From assembly GCF_032854445.1 (NCBI RefSeq), contig NC_088301.1, positions 55,849,187 through 55,913,186 of the forward strand: a stretch of 64,000 bases of DNA, read 5' to 3'. Source of the DNA: Liolophura sinensis (lineage: Eukaryota; Mollusca; Polyplacophora; Chitonida; Chitonidae). The stretch's first letter is position 1. Each line of letters begins with the position of its first letter. Shown piece by piece: positions 37,601 through 50,900 of this stretch. The notes beneath the pieces are model-generated. The model ran no database searches, was not told the DNA's origin, and was given only the letters and a program-made list of their open reading frames with translations. A program made the translations under genes and the position numbers.

Positions 37601-40600
37601 AATACAATTTCAACATGAAGATTCCCTGTTTGCACTGTACATGTTGCATACATGTATCTGACATTTATTTCATGAAATATCTGATCTTACAGGTATTTTT
37701 ATTTTCTGCATGAGGTATGTTTACTAACCCTATTAACTTCAACCTAGAAGTGTTTTTTGCATGTACTTTATTGGTGTATTATGCTGTACCCGTGAATATT
37801 TTACTTCCATGCTGCTGATGATCTGGCATACATGCGGTGGAAACTTGACAGAATCCGAAGATCACTACGGTACCTCTATCTTCATACACCTGACAAACCT
37901 TCTGTCCACAGCCAGTGAGACCAGCTAGAACTGATGACTGCCCTATTACAGTGGTTGCCCATAGGTACTAATGAATTGTTTTTGCATTTGTGAAATATTT
38001 ACAACACTCACTGTTACATTACAAAACGAGCCACTATCATCAGCAATCTAATTTATCTAAAACTACACTCACCTGGCATGGCTGTTGTGGGCTCTAGCTA
38101 ATTCTGGCATGTTTCCAATAGCATGACCTTTGTCCTGAAATAACCAACATAAACATGTTCATTTCGGTACATATGTATGGTCAATTAACATAAAATATGT
38201 GTATTTTCCCATAGGGAAAAGCATAAGTAGAAGTGATAGTATAGGTTTGTGATTACGTTCTCCACTAGAGAAATATATAAATAAATCGGATTCAGATTAC
38301 AGACAAAATAAAATAGGACATTAAATTCCAAATATTTAAACTTTAATACATCTAATACAATGTCCCCAATCTCAAAAGTCTCAGTTAAATTATTTATACT
38401 CTTTAAATTCTGTAATCTGAATGCATCTGTGAAATGTACATTGTACATTCATTAACACTGAAAATTCCTTGGCATTTTAGAAAAGCTATTAACCTCAACC
38501 CAACAGAACAAAATAAGTTAAATGTGATTAGCCTTACCTCTGGGTTCATGTGTTTCGAGAATTCCTTGAGTTCAGATAAAGTGTCTCCCAGGCACACATT
38601 CTCCACATTTAGCAAAACACTGACAAGGGCATGGGTGGCACATGAATTTGGGATTATCTGTGATATGACAAACACAAAGAAACCAGAAATAAAGACACTC
38701 AACCAAGATTCTACATCCTATCTCTTTATTCTACAATAGGTAAAAAGGACCTCAGAATAATTTCAACATTATGTTTACTTGACACTGTGTCAGTAACAAA
38801 ATTGATGCTGGGTAACATAAACCTCTAAAGAGTAACACAATTATGGTCAGGGATCATGAAATCCATGGGGCTGGGGGAGGGGGTGGTTTTTTCATATTCA
38901 GACTGGACCCTTGCCTAATTTAAGCCCTACTTCCCCACAAACTTTGGAAAAGGCTCCATTGCCTCTGATGGTGATTGGTAAATATAAATAATTTCATCCA
39001 TCCTTGTATCTAAAGTTCTGAGATTCCGGCAAAAGGCCGCTCAGAATGTTAGCTAACCTGCTGAGCAAAGAACATGCTGTTCACATCATCATCATTCACA
39101 ACAAAAGACTCCTCTTCTGTGTTTGTCTTCCGCCGGCATCTCCTCTCCTCTATCCAGCGGAAGAGGAAGATAAATCCATACACTGGCCTGAAGAGTAAAG
39201 CCAAATACTAGTATAGCAATAGAATAATACAATATGATTTTTGGTATTTCCACGAATTGTGCAATAATGATCCAGATTAGAGGAACATGTAATTTGTATC
39301 TGGTATTTAATCAGCCTTAATGGCACACATTTCACATGTTTCAACTTCACCACAGTACAAGGTAATTCCTATCAGGAAAAGGAAATAATTTTTCTGTCTC
39401 AAATTCGTGTTGTGATTTGGGCATTTTGCAGAAAAGTCCAAACTCATGAAAGGCTGTATACAAGGTACTACTAGATATAAGGATCAATTAAAAGCAGTTT
39501 GATTAGTCTGAATAATCTTTTGCAAGATTGTGAAGATCCCTTGAAGAGACACATTCCTGATGGTTTAAAAAATTGTGCTGTTATTTTAAACGTCATCTAC
39601 ATAAAGTTGAGACTTCCAGATGTCTACTGAAACGTAACTGACTTTGAGTGAACAATTGCATGTTTTATTTGGGGTTTTCCTTTGACCATCAACTCAGTCA
39701 GACATGTCTTTAATTCTAGAAGATTGACTTTTTTGTGACTGTGTTTTCCCCTTGTTGTCTAGAAGACAAGATACTTTCAGTTAACTTTGAAATGTCAGAC
39801 TGTGTTGTAATTATGAGACGTACCATGCCACAAGAGCGAACATTGCATTGTGGGAAACATAGTGTTGCCTCATTTGCATGTTATCTGATCTGGTGGATCA
39901 GTGACGGATTTCCATTAATAATTCTCTTAATTGACATTTTTCAGAAAATATACGCCCAGAAACTATAGTTTTAGGAGTCAAATGGAATTTATTATTGTAT
40001 TTTCCCAAACCAACTCAAAAATTCTGGATTTCTTTTGGCAGTATGTCCATTTAAAGAGCCTGTTCTATACTTATAAAGTACTTCTATACATTTTATACAG
40101 CCTATTAGAATTAAACAAAATATCCTATACCCATCAATAGATTTTTGCAGATCGTAAACTTCCTCCACTTGAACACCTTTGGTACCTGTACACACAGAAA
40201 AAGATGTAAATATATATCTGACAGAGTGTGTCCATCTCAAATTAGAAACAATTACACAATACAAACACTAGTATGTATTTTTTTTTCCTTAGCTTTAACA
40301 AATACATGTGAACAAATTACTATATGCCAAAATGCTGTCAGACTCTTCCTCTGTGAAGATATTAAATGAGAACACAAGTGAACTCACTCGGTTTCCAATA
40401 AGCAACATAGCCTGTTTTGGTTCTGCGTGTATCAATTCATATAAAGGTTCATTTGTTCACTGGATAATTATTAATACAACAAGCACACTGACCCACTGAT
40501 TGATTGTTGATTGATTAGCACATCTTTAAATGAGTAAATAAATTAAATATATATTAAAATAAATATTAAATAAATACTCTACTATACAATAAAACCTGCA

Positions 40601-42644
40601 GACATTGGGAGACTTCAGTCTAGCAATAGGTTTCCATTGGACATGTTGGAGGTGGTACACCACATCAAACCAAAGAAATAGCATCATATGGAAGTTGTGG
40701 CAGACAATTATCTCTTGAAAGGCCATACAAGTCCAACTTTTTCAGGTCACATCTTAGAACAACTACATGTGTTCACCATTTAGATTGTAAACAATATTAC
40801 CACAGTTGATGGATTAAAAACTGTTAATCCACTAAGCAATCATGTAATGGCGCAAAGCCTTACTTTCAGTCTTTTATCTTCTCAAAGAGCTGCATCAATG
40901 CCAAGACATCTATGTCTTATGTAAGCATGTCGAAATAATAAATACTGAAATAATCTGAATTGCTTATTTAAATTGTATAAAAATTACCATATATTAAAGT
41001 TGCTATTATACATTATACATTGCTATTATACATTTCAGGCACACATGAAATCACAGCTCTCTGACGTATAACAGCAAATGACGCTGTACTTTTGAACGAG
41101 TCCTGCATAACTGCCATGTCTGCCTGACTCAATGCCCTTAGGAATATTATCATGTCTCACCAGGAAAATTTTATGGAAATTGTCAAAAATTCTGTTTATT
41201 AATGGTTGTTCAGTTACAAGGATTAAATGGTCTATCTGATCATAACTCCTTTGGAACCAAGGTGTTAGCTCTGTTCCACTGAATTTCTGTGATATCATTT
41301 TAATATTTCTACCCAGTTTCAGTTGGGACTGGACTTCAATTGATGTGGCTGCCAATTTCTGGGTTTTACTTGGTTATATTCACTCCCAAGACCATGTTGT
41401 ACACTCAACTGCTACAATGTATATAAACTCAATAAAACACAAAATGACTGAAACACAGTGCAACTATCGATGGAATGTGTGGTCCTTTTGCTCGTATGAG
41501 GCAGGGGCAAGCAGAGGATGAGGTGAGAGATAACATGTGAAAGTATAGGGAAATGAACAACTCTGGGCTATGCATATGCACAACGGATACTAATGGGGAA
41601 TTCATTTATTTATTTGACTGGTGTTTTAAATGGAGCACACTGTGATGCTGATGTGGGGTCATCTTTCACAAAACATAATTTCAGAGCAATCTTGGACTAA
41701 TCAAGCAGATTTTTGCACTGTTTCCAGGTTAATTAGACAATGACTTCACAAGCTGACCACATTTCTGTGCCAGTAAATTATGTTAGCCCAAGAAGAAAAG
41801 CAAACACCTAAATATTCCAAGTCTTCAACACAATGTCATCATCAGACACTTATTTCAACAAAAAGTTGAACGTAAACTGAAAACTAATGGTGAGGTTTTA
41901 CAGATCTTGGCTATAAATACATATGGGTATAAATGATAATGTGTGGTACATGGACATGTGATAATTACCATACGAGTTGACTTGGGGCAAAGTTACTTAG
42001 GTACAAAGCGATTTCAAATCGTTTGTAAAGGAACAAGTGTTTTTATCCAATGGAAGACATTTACTTTTCTATGTTGAGCCAACACTCAATTGTTACGCAT
42101 ACATTTGTTATTTTTCACTCTGTAGTTCTGTGCTTTAGCATGTGACCAGGAGAGCCACACCACTGTATGATATCTACTGCTTCATTTCAGTGATGAGAAC
42201 ATGTGCTATGCTCCTACAAGCAAGTAGTACCATAGAGGTACATTCTGATGAAATCTCTCTTAGTGCATTGAACTCATTCTTAAATTATAGTTCAGGGCAA
42301 GAAAGGAAATAAGCAAACTTACCGAAGTCTTCAACCAAGAGGGTAAAAAGCCCTGTTAACAAAAATTTACGAATTTTATTAGATAACTGCTATGCGTTGG
42401 TGTACTACTAAAAGGTTCTTACCAATCCAAATTCTTCGAACTAAATTTAGTTACTTGTTTTGTTAGCATTTTGCATAATTCTGCTTTTAAATTTTTTATC
42501 GACCAGTGAAAAGGCAATGCAATTATTCGTTTGAAATACAAAAGGCCGATTATGGGAAAACCAAAACGAACTGGTTTATATCATGCATTCGCATAGCTTA
42601 CTCATACCTGGGTCACTTTCCAACTCCAGCCAACCTTTGTTCAT
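28492..42644 (-). CDS. BAP1: BAP1 ubiquitin C-terminal hydrolase (13 coding exons, apparent frameshift in last exon)
   Basis: Nuclear deubiquitinase of the PR-DUB complex; removes ubiquitin from H2A with ASXL partners. Exons: 42644-42608, 42352-42323, 40185-40131, 39187-39058, 38657-38538, 38134-38073, 37385-37243, 34018-33946, 33458-33335, 32680-32666 (tentative 15-bp microexon), 31655-30807, 29227-29135, 28691-28492. All junctions are GT-AG and keep frame. The product starts [20 protein letters not shown], nearly as in human. UCH domain about 1-240: Gln84 (oxyanion), Cys90 in IPNSCATHA, His168 in EAFHFVSY, Asp183 in FELDG. The long exon (264-546) has SHDYAKSP at 329-336, matching the HCF-1-binding region (NHNYAKSP in human), and [11 protein letters not shown] as in vertebrate BAP1. 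The C-terminal domain (547 on) has [14 protein letters not shown], then [13 protein letters not shown]. In the last exon a single base appears to be missing near 28630; as assembled, translation stops at 28581-28583 (613 aa) instead of about 643 aa (human 729). Confidence 0.93.
32666..32680 (-). CDS. BAP1: Candidate 15-bp BAP1 microexon (LLDSK)
   Basis: Fifteen bases flanked by a good acceptor (TACTTCAG, with a T-rich tract before it) and donor GTAAAA on the minus strand. It adds LLDSK in frame between the exon ending ALQQ (33335) and the exon starting MVKVTTH (31655). Both neighbours are phase 0, so the microexon can be included or skipped. It could be a chance match. Confidence 0.4.
37766..37850 (-). 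mobile_element. Old 3' fragment of the same SINE family, inverted
   Basis: 'ttattggtgtattatgctgt' + 'acccgtgaatattttacttc' resembles the inverted 3' half of the family but is well diverged. It lies in a BAP1 intron. Confidence 0.4.
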
Positions 42645-42949
42645 GTTTTATGTCTTAAAAATGAATGGAAGAGCAAAACATCACAAAATCTTCGGCGCAA
42701 ATGTTAGACCATATATTACCTCCACACATCAGAGAGCTACACATACACTGAAATGAATACTGGCAGGCCTCGTGTTCAGTGTGAGCACTTGATGTAGCGG
42801 TATCTACATGAGTTAAAAATATATGCTCTGAAAGGTGCCTTGTTTGAATCTATACAGATTTCGATTTGGTACATCTGAGGTCGTTCACAGTGATACGAAA
42901 ATGAATTGGACATTGTCGACATACCGTACAACAAAAAGAAATGATAAGC

Positions 42950-43510
42950 CTTCACAGCCCAAAGTATAAAAACCGGCTCGAACTCAACCCTGTTTTTGCT
43001 GTCCAGCGATTCCCTAAAGCGCCCGAAATGTAATATATCAAAGCCAGTATTGGTAAACCATCTTTCAGCAGTAATCCAGCTGTATAAACTTTCGACTCGG
43101 AGAACTCGAATCAACGTCTGCCAGGTTTGAAATTTTTTTTCTCAACTTCGGGTAAAGTGATGGCCACGAAAATGTTATCATATCCAACAATCTGGTTAAG
43201 AACTGCATGCCCTGTAAACAAAATGTTGGGTAGGATAAAATTTTCGCCGCCAATCACCGAAGATTAAAAAAAAATCCAAACATGGCAGACGTTGCTTTGA
43301 GTTGTCCGATTCGAAAGTTGAAACGCTTGAATTACTTTTGAAAAATGGTTTACCAATGCTGAGTTTGACATATTACATTTCTGGCGTTTTAGGGAATCAG
43401 TGTATAGCAAAAATAAGGCAGTGTTCGAGCTGTTTTTTAGGTGAAATTGTCCACGTGGAAGTCTATATGGCCGAAGCTGGGACTTACGGTAGGAACGTCC
43501 AACTTAGCTT

Positions 43511-43525
<15 letters not shown>
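42950..43525. repeat. Palindromic foldback repeat, copy 1
   Basis: The left arm (about 42950-43140) is an imperfect reverse complement of the right arm (about 43262-43525). Matching landmarks: 'cgaaatgtaatatatcaaagccag' region on the left against 'tgacatattacatttctggcg' on the right, and 'ggtaaaccat' against 'atggtttacc'. The centre holds 'ccctgtaaacaaaatgttgg' and 'aaaattttcg'. It lies about 300 bases upstream of the BAP1 start codon. It could be a MITE-like or foldback transposon with no coding capacity. Confidence 0.75.

Positions 43526-43551
<26 letters not shown>
43513..43551. repeat. (TA)n microsatellite between the two foldback copies
   Basis: About 19 TA units at the outer end of the first palindromic repeat. 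Confidence 0.95.
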
Positions 43552-43554
<3 letters not shown>

Positions 43555-43739
43555 AAGGACACGATTTGTGTACTCTTAGCTTTCTAAAAAATACCAAGCG
43601 ATTCAATGAACAATGCAGCCGCATTTTGGAAAAGCTATAGGAGTGTCAATTTCCCTCGTACTGGGTATATGTTGTCCGCAGCGATTAAAATTTATGCAAA
43701 TTAGAGTAGGCCTATTTGTGCAATGCATTGTAATCTAGC

Positions 43740-44330
43740 CCAAAGCTAAGCAGGACGTTCCTACCGCAACGCCCGCTTCGGTCAAACAGACTTCTATTCG
43801 GACAATTTCACTAAAAAAAAAAAAAACGGTTATAACGCAACCTTATTTTTGCTCAACACCGATTGCCCGAAATGTAATATGCCAAAGCCAGCATTGGTAA
43901 ACCATCGTTCAACAGTAATTCAGCCGTTTTAACTTGTGAATCGGACAACCTCTGCCATGTTTGGAATTTTTTTTTTTTTCTTCAGGCAAGGTTTTCTTTT
44001 TTGATCTTCTGGCTGGATACTCCTGAATGCCCTGTAAACAGAATGTTGGGTGGGACAAAATTTTCGCAGCACATCACCCAACCAGAAGATTAAAAAAAAA
44101 ATTACAAACATGGCAGACGTTGCTTTGAGTTTTCGAAAGTTTGGACGGCTGGGTTACTGTTGAACGATGGTTTACCAATGCTAACTTTGAAATATTACAT
44201 TTCGGGCCTTTTAGGGAATCGGTGGATAGTAAAAAAAGGTAGGGTTCGAGCCGGATTGTTTTAGTGAATTTGTCCACGGGAAGTCTATATGATCGAAACT
44301 GGGTGTTACCGTAAAGTCTAGTTTAGCTTT
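43740..44330. repeat. Palindromic foldback repeat, copy 2
   Basis: Same architecture as the copy at 42950-43525: left arm about 43740-43970, centre with 'ccctgtaaacagaatgttgg' at about 44031, right arm about 44098-44330. Right arms of the two copies align as direct repeats (both contain 'aacatggcagacgttgcttt'), with a period of about 822 bases, so the whole palindrome was duplicated in tandem. The arms differ by many substitutions, so the duplication is not recent. Confidence 0.75.
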
Positions 44331-44945
44331 CGGCTGATTGCATTACATTTTAAATTATATAGACCGATTTGTCTTTTACTCGTATTTCCGTCGTTTTGTA
44401 CCGGTATTCTGCTCATACTAACGATGCACGTTCAGATAGTATAATGTAAAATCTTTGAATCATACGTACGGTTGATAATGCGTTTATATGATTTCAGAAT
44501 ATATATGTCATCTTTTGGTTTGGTACCCGAGAAAATCTCTTTTGCCATTCTTCTTGGTGCCTGATCAGATATTTTGTAGGTACTATTGGTTCTATCGACC
44601 TACATTTATTACACAGGGTTAAAGAAGGAAAATAAATAAATACTGTTTATGGAATGAAATTTAAAAAAAAACATATTTTTCTAGCTGTAAAAGTGTTATT
44701 GGAGTAGGCCCTATAGTAGTAGTAGCCTGTAGTATATGCCCTATAGTTATAATATCGTAATCAACATTTTCAATTTTGCATGCACCCCACATGACAGAAG
44801 TAGAGGAAAGCTAGCCATCAGCTATGAGAGACTAAACAGTTGCTTGACTAACTTGACATGCGTGTCTACAGAAGTTACAGTCATACCAAGTGCACAGGAA
44901 ACCGTGTTTCGTTTGGTGCAGAGCTATTTCTTGCAATTTTCAAAC

Positions 44946-47900
44946 ATGGCGGGTGTGGAAAAGGTATCTAGGTGAGGCTTGTGCGTGTATTTTTGAGAGA
45001 AATGACACGTTTGTACTTGGGCGAATTGATGTAAATGTAACTGTTTCCAGCTAGTCACGATCCACCCCTGCACACTGCTAATGATGCGGATGAAAACATT
45101 CATGTAATGAGATTAAAAATAATCAGAAATGAGATTGACTTGCAGGATACCCGTGTTTGAGAAGTTCAGATTCGGATAGATCTTAAATGTCCCAAAGCCA
45201 CGTAGTACTGATATTCTGTTACTTTGTCATTTTCTTTCTGTTAAAACTTTTTTTATGGAATATTATAATACATTTGAGCCTGTTTTGTTTGTAAACACTG
45301 TAAATCCACGATGTGTACGGTGACGAAAACTGGACCCATTGCCTTGGTCGGCTGATTTTTTTGTCTGTAAACGGCTAAATTTACCATTGCCAGTCAGGTG
45401 ACAGTTTGGTGGGATTCTAAATTTCACCCCATGTGCTAATTATCGCATAGTTAAAGAAAGTGCACTGTAAAGGTGAAGAGCCACGGGAGCACCGTAGGCG
45501 TACAAAGGGAGATAACCCATTTTAAACTGCCAAATGGTTGATATAAATAAAAAAACAAAAACAAAAAAACTGATGTCATTGGAATTTCTCTGCTGTAAAA
45601 TGTGCACAAACTTCATTGTGGGTGTGTTTTTTTATTGTAGGATAATTGAATTAGAATGCATTTATGTATATTTATTTCATTTGTAGGAAAGCTGCCTAAC
45701 ATGTATTCATTATATGTACAGTATAAGTTCTATTTCTTTCTTTATTTCTTTGGTGTTTTATACTGTACTCAAGAATATTTCATTTAAGTAATGGCAGCCG
45801 CCATAATGATGGGAAGAAACTGAGAGTATAAGTTAGATGGACATAGCGTTCAAACTCCTTACAATGCAGTGATACAGACCCACTCTCTACCCTATCTGTA
45901 CATCACTGCCACCACTATACAGACTTGAACTTTGGAGCTTTTGTGACACACATATAGGCTTGTGTAGGCTTGCCCTCATCCCAGGTGTCTTGTGCAGAAC
46001 TATTTAATCAGCATTCATGTTCCACGAACAAAAATGTATCCTAATTAACACCTGAAATGAAGTGTACATTCCAATAGGACTTTGATCTTGTTGGGAATGA
46101 TAAGTTCCAAACCATGGAATCCATATGTGACCCATTTCTATCATTTTAATTTTAGGACAAAACTCATTTCAAATGGAATGAAAGTTAGAGAACCTTTCAT
46201 AAAAATAGGGTTTCCCAGAGAGAAAATCATTCTATACAAGAAAATAGTGTAAAGTTTTAATCTAGGCCTATTTTATTATCTATTTTGTTTGCATACCATG
46301 CCAACTAATAAATATTTGTCAGTACCTGTCACTTCATGCTTATCTTTATTACATGCCTTAGAAGTGGTCTACACTTGAAATTGAATCAGAGTTTCTCTTG
46401 GGTTAAGTCAGATAATTTGTTAATCTCCTGCACCAGCTTTTCCTACAGCTGTTGGTATTTCCCCAAAATAGCCACAACAATTTACTTCATAAAGCACACA
46501 GTGATACAGCCTCATCAAAATGACACAGTCTGTAAGTTTACATGTTGATATGATTATTTGCACTGTACTTTGTGACTTTGGCCTGATAGTATTAGATGTA
46601 CGATCCACTCAGACTTCCATTAGGCCATGATGGAAGCTTAACAGACACACCAAAGGCCACTTGTTTTGTGTGTCAATTCTAGCCAAATACACAAAGTATA
46701 ATAAATGTATGTAACAAACATTGGTTAAAACCAAGTGCATTGTGCTTATTTTTAGCAAATAAATGAATCTACCTTGAAGCTATTAATAAAGTGTTTGTCA
46801 TTAGTGTATCTTTGTGGCTGGGATGTTTCTCTTTATTCTTTGCCTTCCCTGTACCTTAGAGGCATATGTGCTCCATTAATATCTGCATTGGTAAAGTTGG
46901 TCCGCCAATAATGCAAATCAAACCATATAAAAACGACTGAAAGTGAATGGACATGGATATGAAAGGCAACGACATCACACTATGTAAATAGAAGTAAGCC
47001 ACTTCAAATAACGCTAGAATTTTATGAATTGATATGTACATGCAGATTACAGTTGGAAATTCGTGATATTTACATATGGTAAATGTACCCACAAGACCAG
47101 CAATCTCGACTTAGAACACAACTGCTAGTCGTACCTGACACTTATTTTTTTTTTTTTTTTTTTTTTGATATTATACTCTAGGGGGCTTAAAGTTCCATTT
47201 AGTGTAATATGCTTGACTTAAGGGGGGACAAGAGTGATAATTTCAAACCTTTGTTCTAGTTTTATGATTGGATTTTTCCAATACACTTCAACCTCATTTT
47301 CTTGGTCATAATTGTTATTGTGTAAATACATATTTTTTTTACTTATGGACTTCATTAAAATAAATTTACAGTAGTTTTGTTGTAAATGTCACTACAAAAT
47401 AAATTTGTATATTTACAAATGTATAACAATAGCCAGAATACGAAACAGTATGAAGATTTTGACTTTTTCTCTTTCTGCTTTTGTCTTTTTTTGTTGGGTC
47501 CAGTGGAGACCACACATATGGGGCTGTGATGAATGATTGTTTGCCACCTGGATGGACCCGTAAGGTCACACAGCGTGCAAGTGGAAAATCTGCAGGCAAA
47601 TATGATGTTTACATATACAGGTAGGAAGAACTGAAATATCTGAGCTGCACAAGGTTCAGTTGAAGACATAATCTTGTCTCCTGTAATAATGTAGCATCTT
47701 GCAGTAGGAAAAAGAGGAAACTGCCCCCAAATTTGGAAAAATACATTTACAAGTACTTTGAAAAAAAATCAACCCAGGTATGCATTATTTGTTGCATGAA
47801 ACAAGTTTGGTGTAGTTTAGCAGGTCTAATTGCCTGTGTTTCAGGTGAAGACTATTTGGAATCAAAGTCTCTATTCTCTTTGCAGATTTACGTGCACCTG

Positions 47901-50900
47901 TTAAGACTTGAAAAAAAAAAAATGCTATTTTAAGGTAATTTCATTGCCAGTTTTCCAGAAGGTTCTGATAGCTGCTTAATCTAATTCGGCATTTTTTGTT
48001 TTATGTTACAGTCCTGACGGTAGGAAATTTCGCTCTCGACGGGATTTGGAGAGTTATAAATTGGAAATGGGCCTGGACCTGAACATCAGTGACTTTAATT
48101 TCTCTGTGCGTGGCACAGTTAGCCCAGCAGCAAAGGCCTCTACAAGTAACTCTCCAGGTTCAAAGACTGCTAAAACCTCTGCAAAAAAAGGTGCCTCCTC
48201 AGAGAAGACTAAGACCTCGGGAAGTAAGACAAAAAAGTCTTCTTCAAAAGACAGGACAGGGAAGAATGTTGCGCGGAACTTAGTTGTTAAAATGGCTTTT
48301 CCTACTCCTTCAAAGCGAAAAAGTGCTAGACAAAATAAGATGGCCAATAAGGGCAAGATGAGACGAAGTAATTCTGTAAGTGCTGTGCTCTTGTCTGACA
48401 CAAAGACTGGACCTGGTAGAAAGGCTGTAGGAAAAACAGATGCAACAACTCTACAGAGGTCCAAGTCATTGGAACTTGGTAAGACTGGCCAAAGTCCCAA
48501 GAGCCCAACGCAAAAAGAAGCTACATTGGTGATGAGGAGTTGTAAATTATCGCCAAAGGAAACTAGCCCCAATGAGAAAAATAATAACGATACCAGCTGG
48601 AAATCTTCCCCGGCTATAGGTCACAGACTGGGGAAAAGGAAAGGCTCCCAATGTAGTCCCACTGCTGAACAGGCCCCACAGGAATCCCCGGGTAAAGTCA
48701 GAAGGAAAATGTCAGCAAACACACCTGATGAACTACCCAGGAGTCGCCGTTTGAGTGCTCAGGAACCAAATCGACCTATCAAAGGTGAGGAGATTGTGCT
48801 GTCCAAAACCACACATGACAAATTGAGCTGAGCTTCGTAAATATGATCCGTTTCTGTTGGCAGTCTCCTAGATATTTTTGAATGTATCAGAAACGTGTAT
48901 TTTTTGGGGTCTTTGGAGTAATTGACTACGGCATCTTTCAGGGGAGTTCAGTCTGTTGTCTAACGTTTCTAGAAACAAGCACACATGTAATTCAATAATG
49001 AGTACTGAATAAAGTATCTTACGTGTATAGTTACATCAGGTATTTAAAAAACAAAAATTTTGTTCCTGTTAATAGATGTTTATCGTGCCTATAGGGATAG
49101 TGCGTGTGCATTTGCCTGAAATCTAAAGACATCTAAATTTACAAGAGAAACAAAAAGCGTGATTTTCTTGTACATTGCATGTGCTCATATGATAGTCCAT
49201 GGCTGCTCATCCCTCCACCTCAGTAGTTGGGTAGTATAGATATACATTACATTTCAGACAAGCACAATTAACCAGTCCTATCTGAAGTCTATGACTCAAA
49301 TGGTTTCTTTTAGGGATGTACGTTTTCTTTTGAAGGAAGTGGGGGGTTTCATTGGAACAGTTGAGTTAAAAACATTTCCTTGCTAATCAGTAAAAAAACT
49401 ACATTCTTAGTATGGGCTAGCTGTTAGATACAATATAATATGTTCAAAATAGAAAATACATCTTCTTGTATTATTGTAGTTTATTTCATATACTGATCAA
49501 AGTGAAGGTCATTTTCTACGAGTGTAGATTTTTTCCGCTTGTGGTTGTAAATATGTTCTACAGGTTGGGCGAAAAAGTTGATATATGTGTCCGAATGCAA
49601 CATGCTTGATGCATGTGTAAAATGTGTCAGTTTTTGTAAGAGTAACTCTATGAGCTGTGAGTAAGAGAATGTTTTGACAAAATGTATTGCAGAAGATAGG
49701 TAGGTTTTCATATCCTGTTTTACATCATGTTGAGATACAGATAAGTTGATACTTTGATATTTTTACCCAGGGTCCAAGCATTTGTGTGGTATACTGAATA
49801 TTTTATGAATTATATATAATATCCATGTACACTGCATCAAAAAAGATGCTGTTAAAAATGTATGGCTTGTTATAATGTATATTAATTATATTTTTGAATA
49901 ATGAATGAATAAAATCTGGATAAAGCAATAATATAACATGTGCACCGTGCGAACTATGATGTTGGCAAAACAAAGTCTATTTATTTCCTATGCATTTCAG
50001 TGACAGTTTTATTTAATAAAGATGTTCAATTTTTTTTATAAAGCTGTACATTTTTTGTTGGGATAATGTGATTACTCTGCCACATTATGTAGGTGGTATG
50101 TAGAATATAGGTACGATTCTGATGACAGAGACTGGCAGATAGAAGTCCAGGTGGGTCTAGACAGGGTCTGGTTTTGTGGAGCATGTGCTGCTCCCTGTTA
50201 AGAAATGGTACCTGTAATGTGCCAAGACTCATCCTCAACATACAGACTATCCTCAGGAGCAGCCCAAGGACCTTTAAGCATTTCATCAGCCCTTACACGG
50301 AAAGGATTTAAATTTCAAATTACAGTGACAAAAACAAGCCTACAACCCTTGGTGCCTAACCCAACTGTAGCAACAGGTGATTTGCCTTTGACTAGTGGGG
50401 TTTTGAACTCAAACTTCTTTCAATTATTCATTACCCAACTTGAACAGTCCTTCTAGACTGGAATTAAATGTTAGAATGGTAAAAGCATGCAAAAACAAAT
50501 ATTAGAGTCAAAATATGTCTGGGTGTACTTGAGTAGCTTGAAGTATCTGTACGCTGTTGAGATGATGTAAACATGGGAGAGATAAGCAAAATGTTTGTAA
50601 AATACTAATTCTATGGGTGAAAACCAGCGTGTTTATGTACGTCCCACAACACCTTTATCATAAAAACAGACATCTAATCATGACCACATTATGCATGGTA
50701 ACATAACAGCCGACGAGACGGAGCACTCAACAAGGAAATTGTTAAAGCAGTTGGGATGGTAACCCTAAAAACTAAGCCGAATGGTCCCCTGCAATTGAAG
50801 CTGCAAGTTTAAACCGAGTTTTCCGCGGATTTGTTGCAGGTAACATTTTGAGGAGCCACAGTATATCGCCAATCAACGCATTATTTCCACAAATTGTGAA

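Noticed and set aside
41035-41355. 106-codon frame on the minus strand inside BAP1 intron 2
   Set aside because: Protein-like composition but no recognised family and no supporting exon borders; could be a transposon remnant.
48054-48572. 172-codon frame on the minus strand
   Set aside because: Antisense shadow of MBD4 exon 3.
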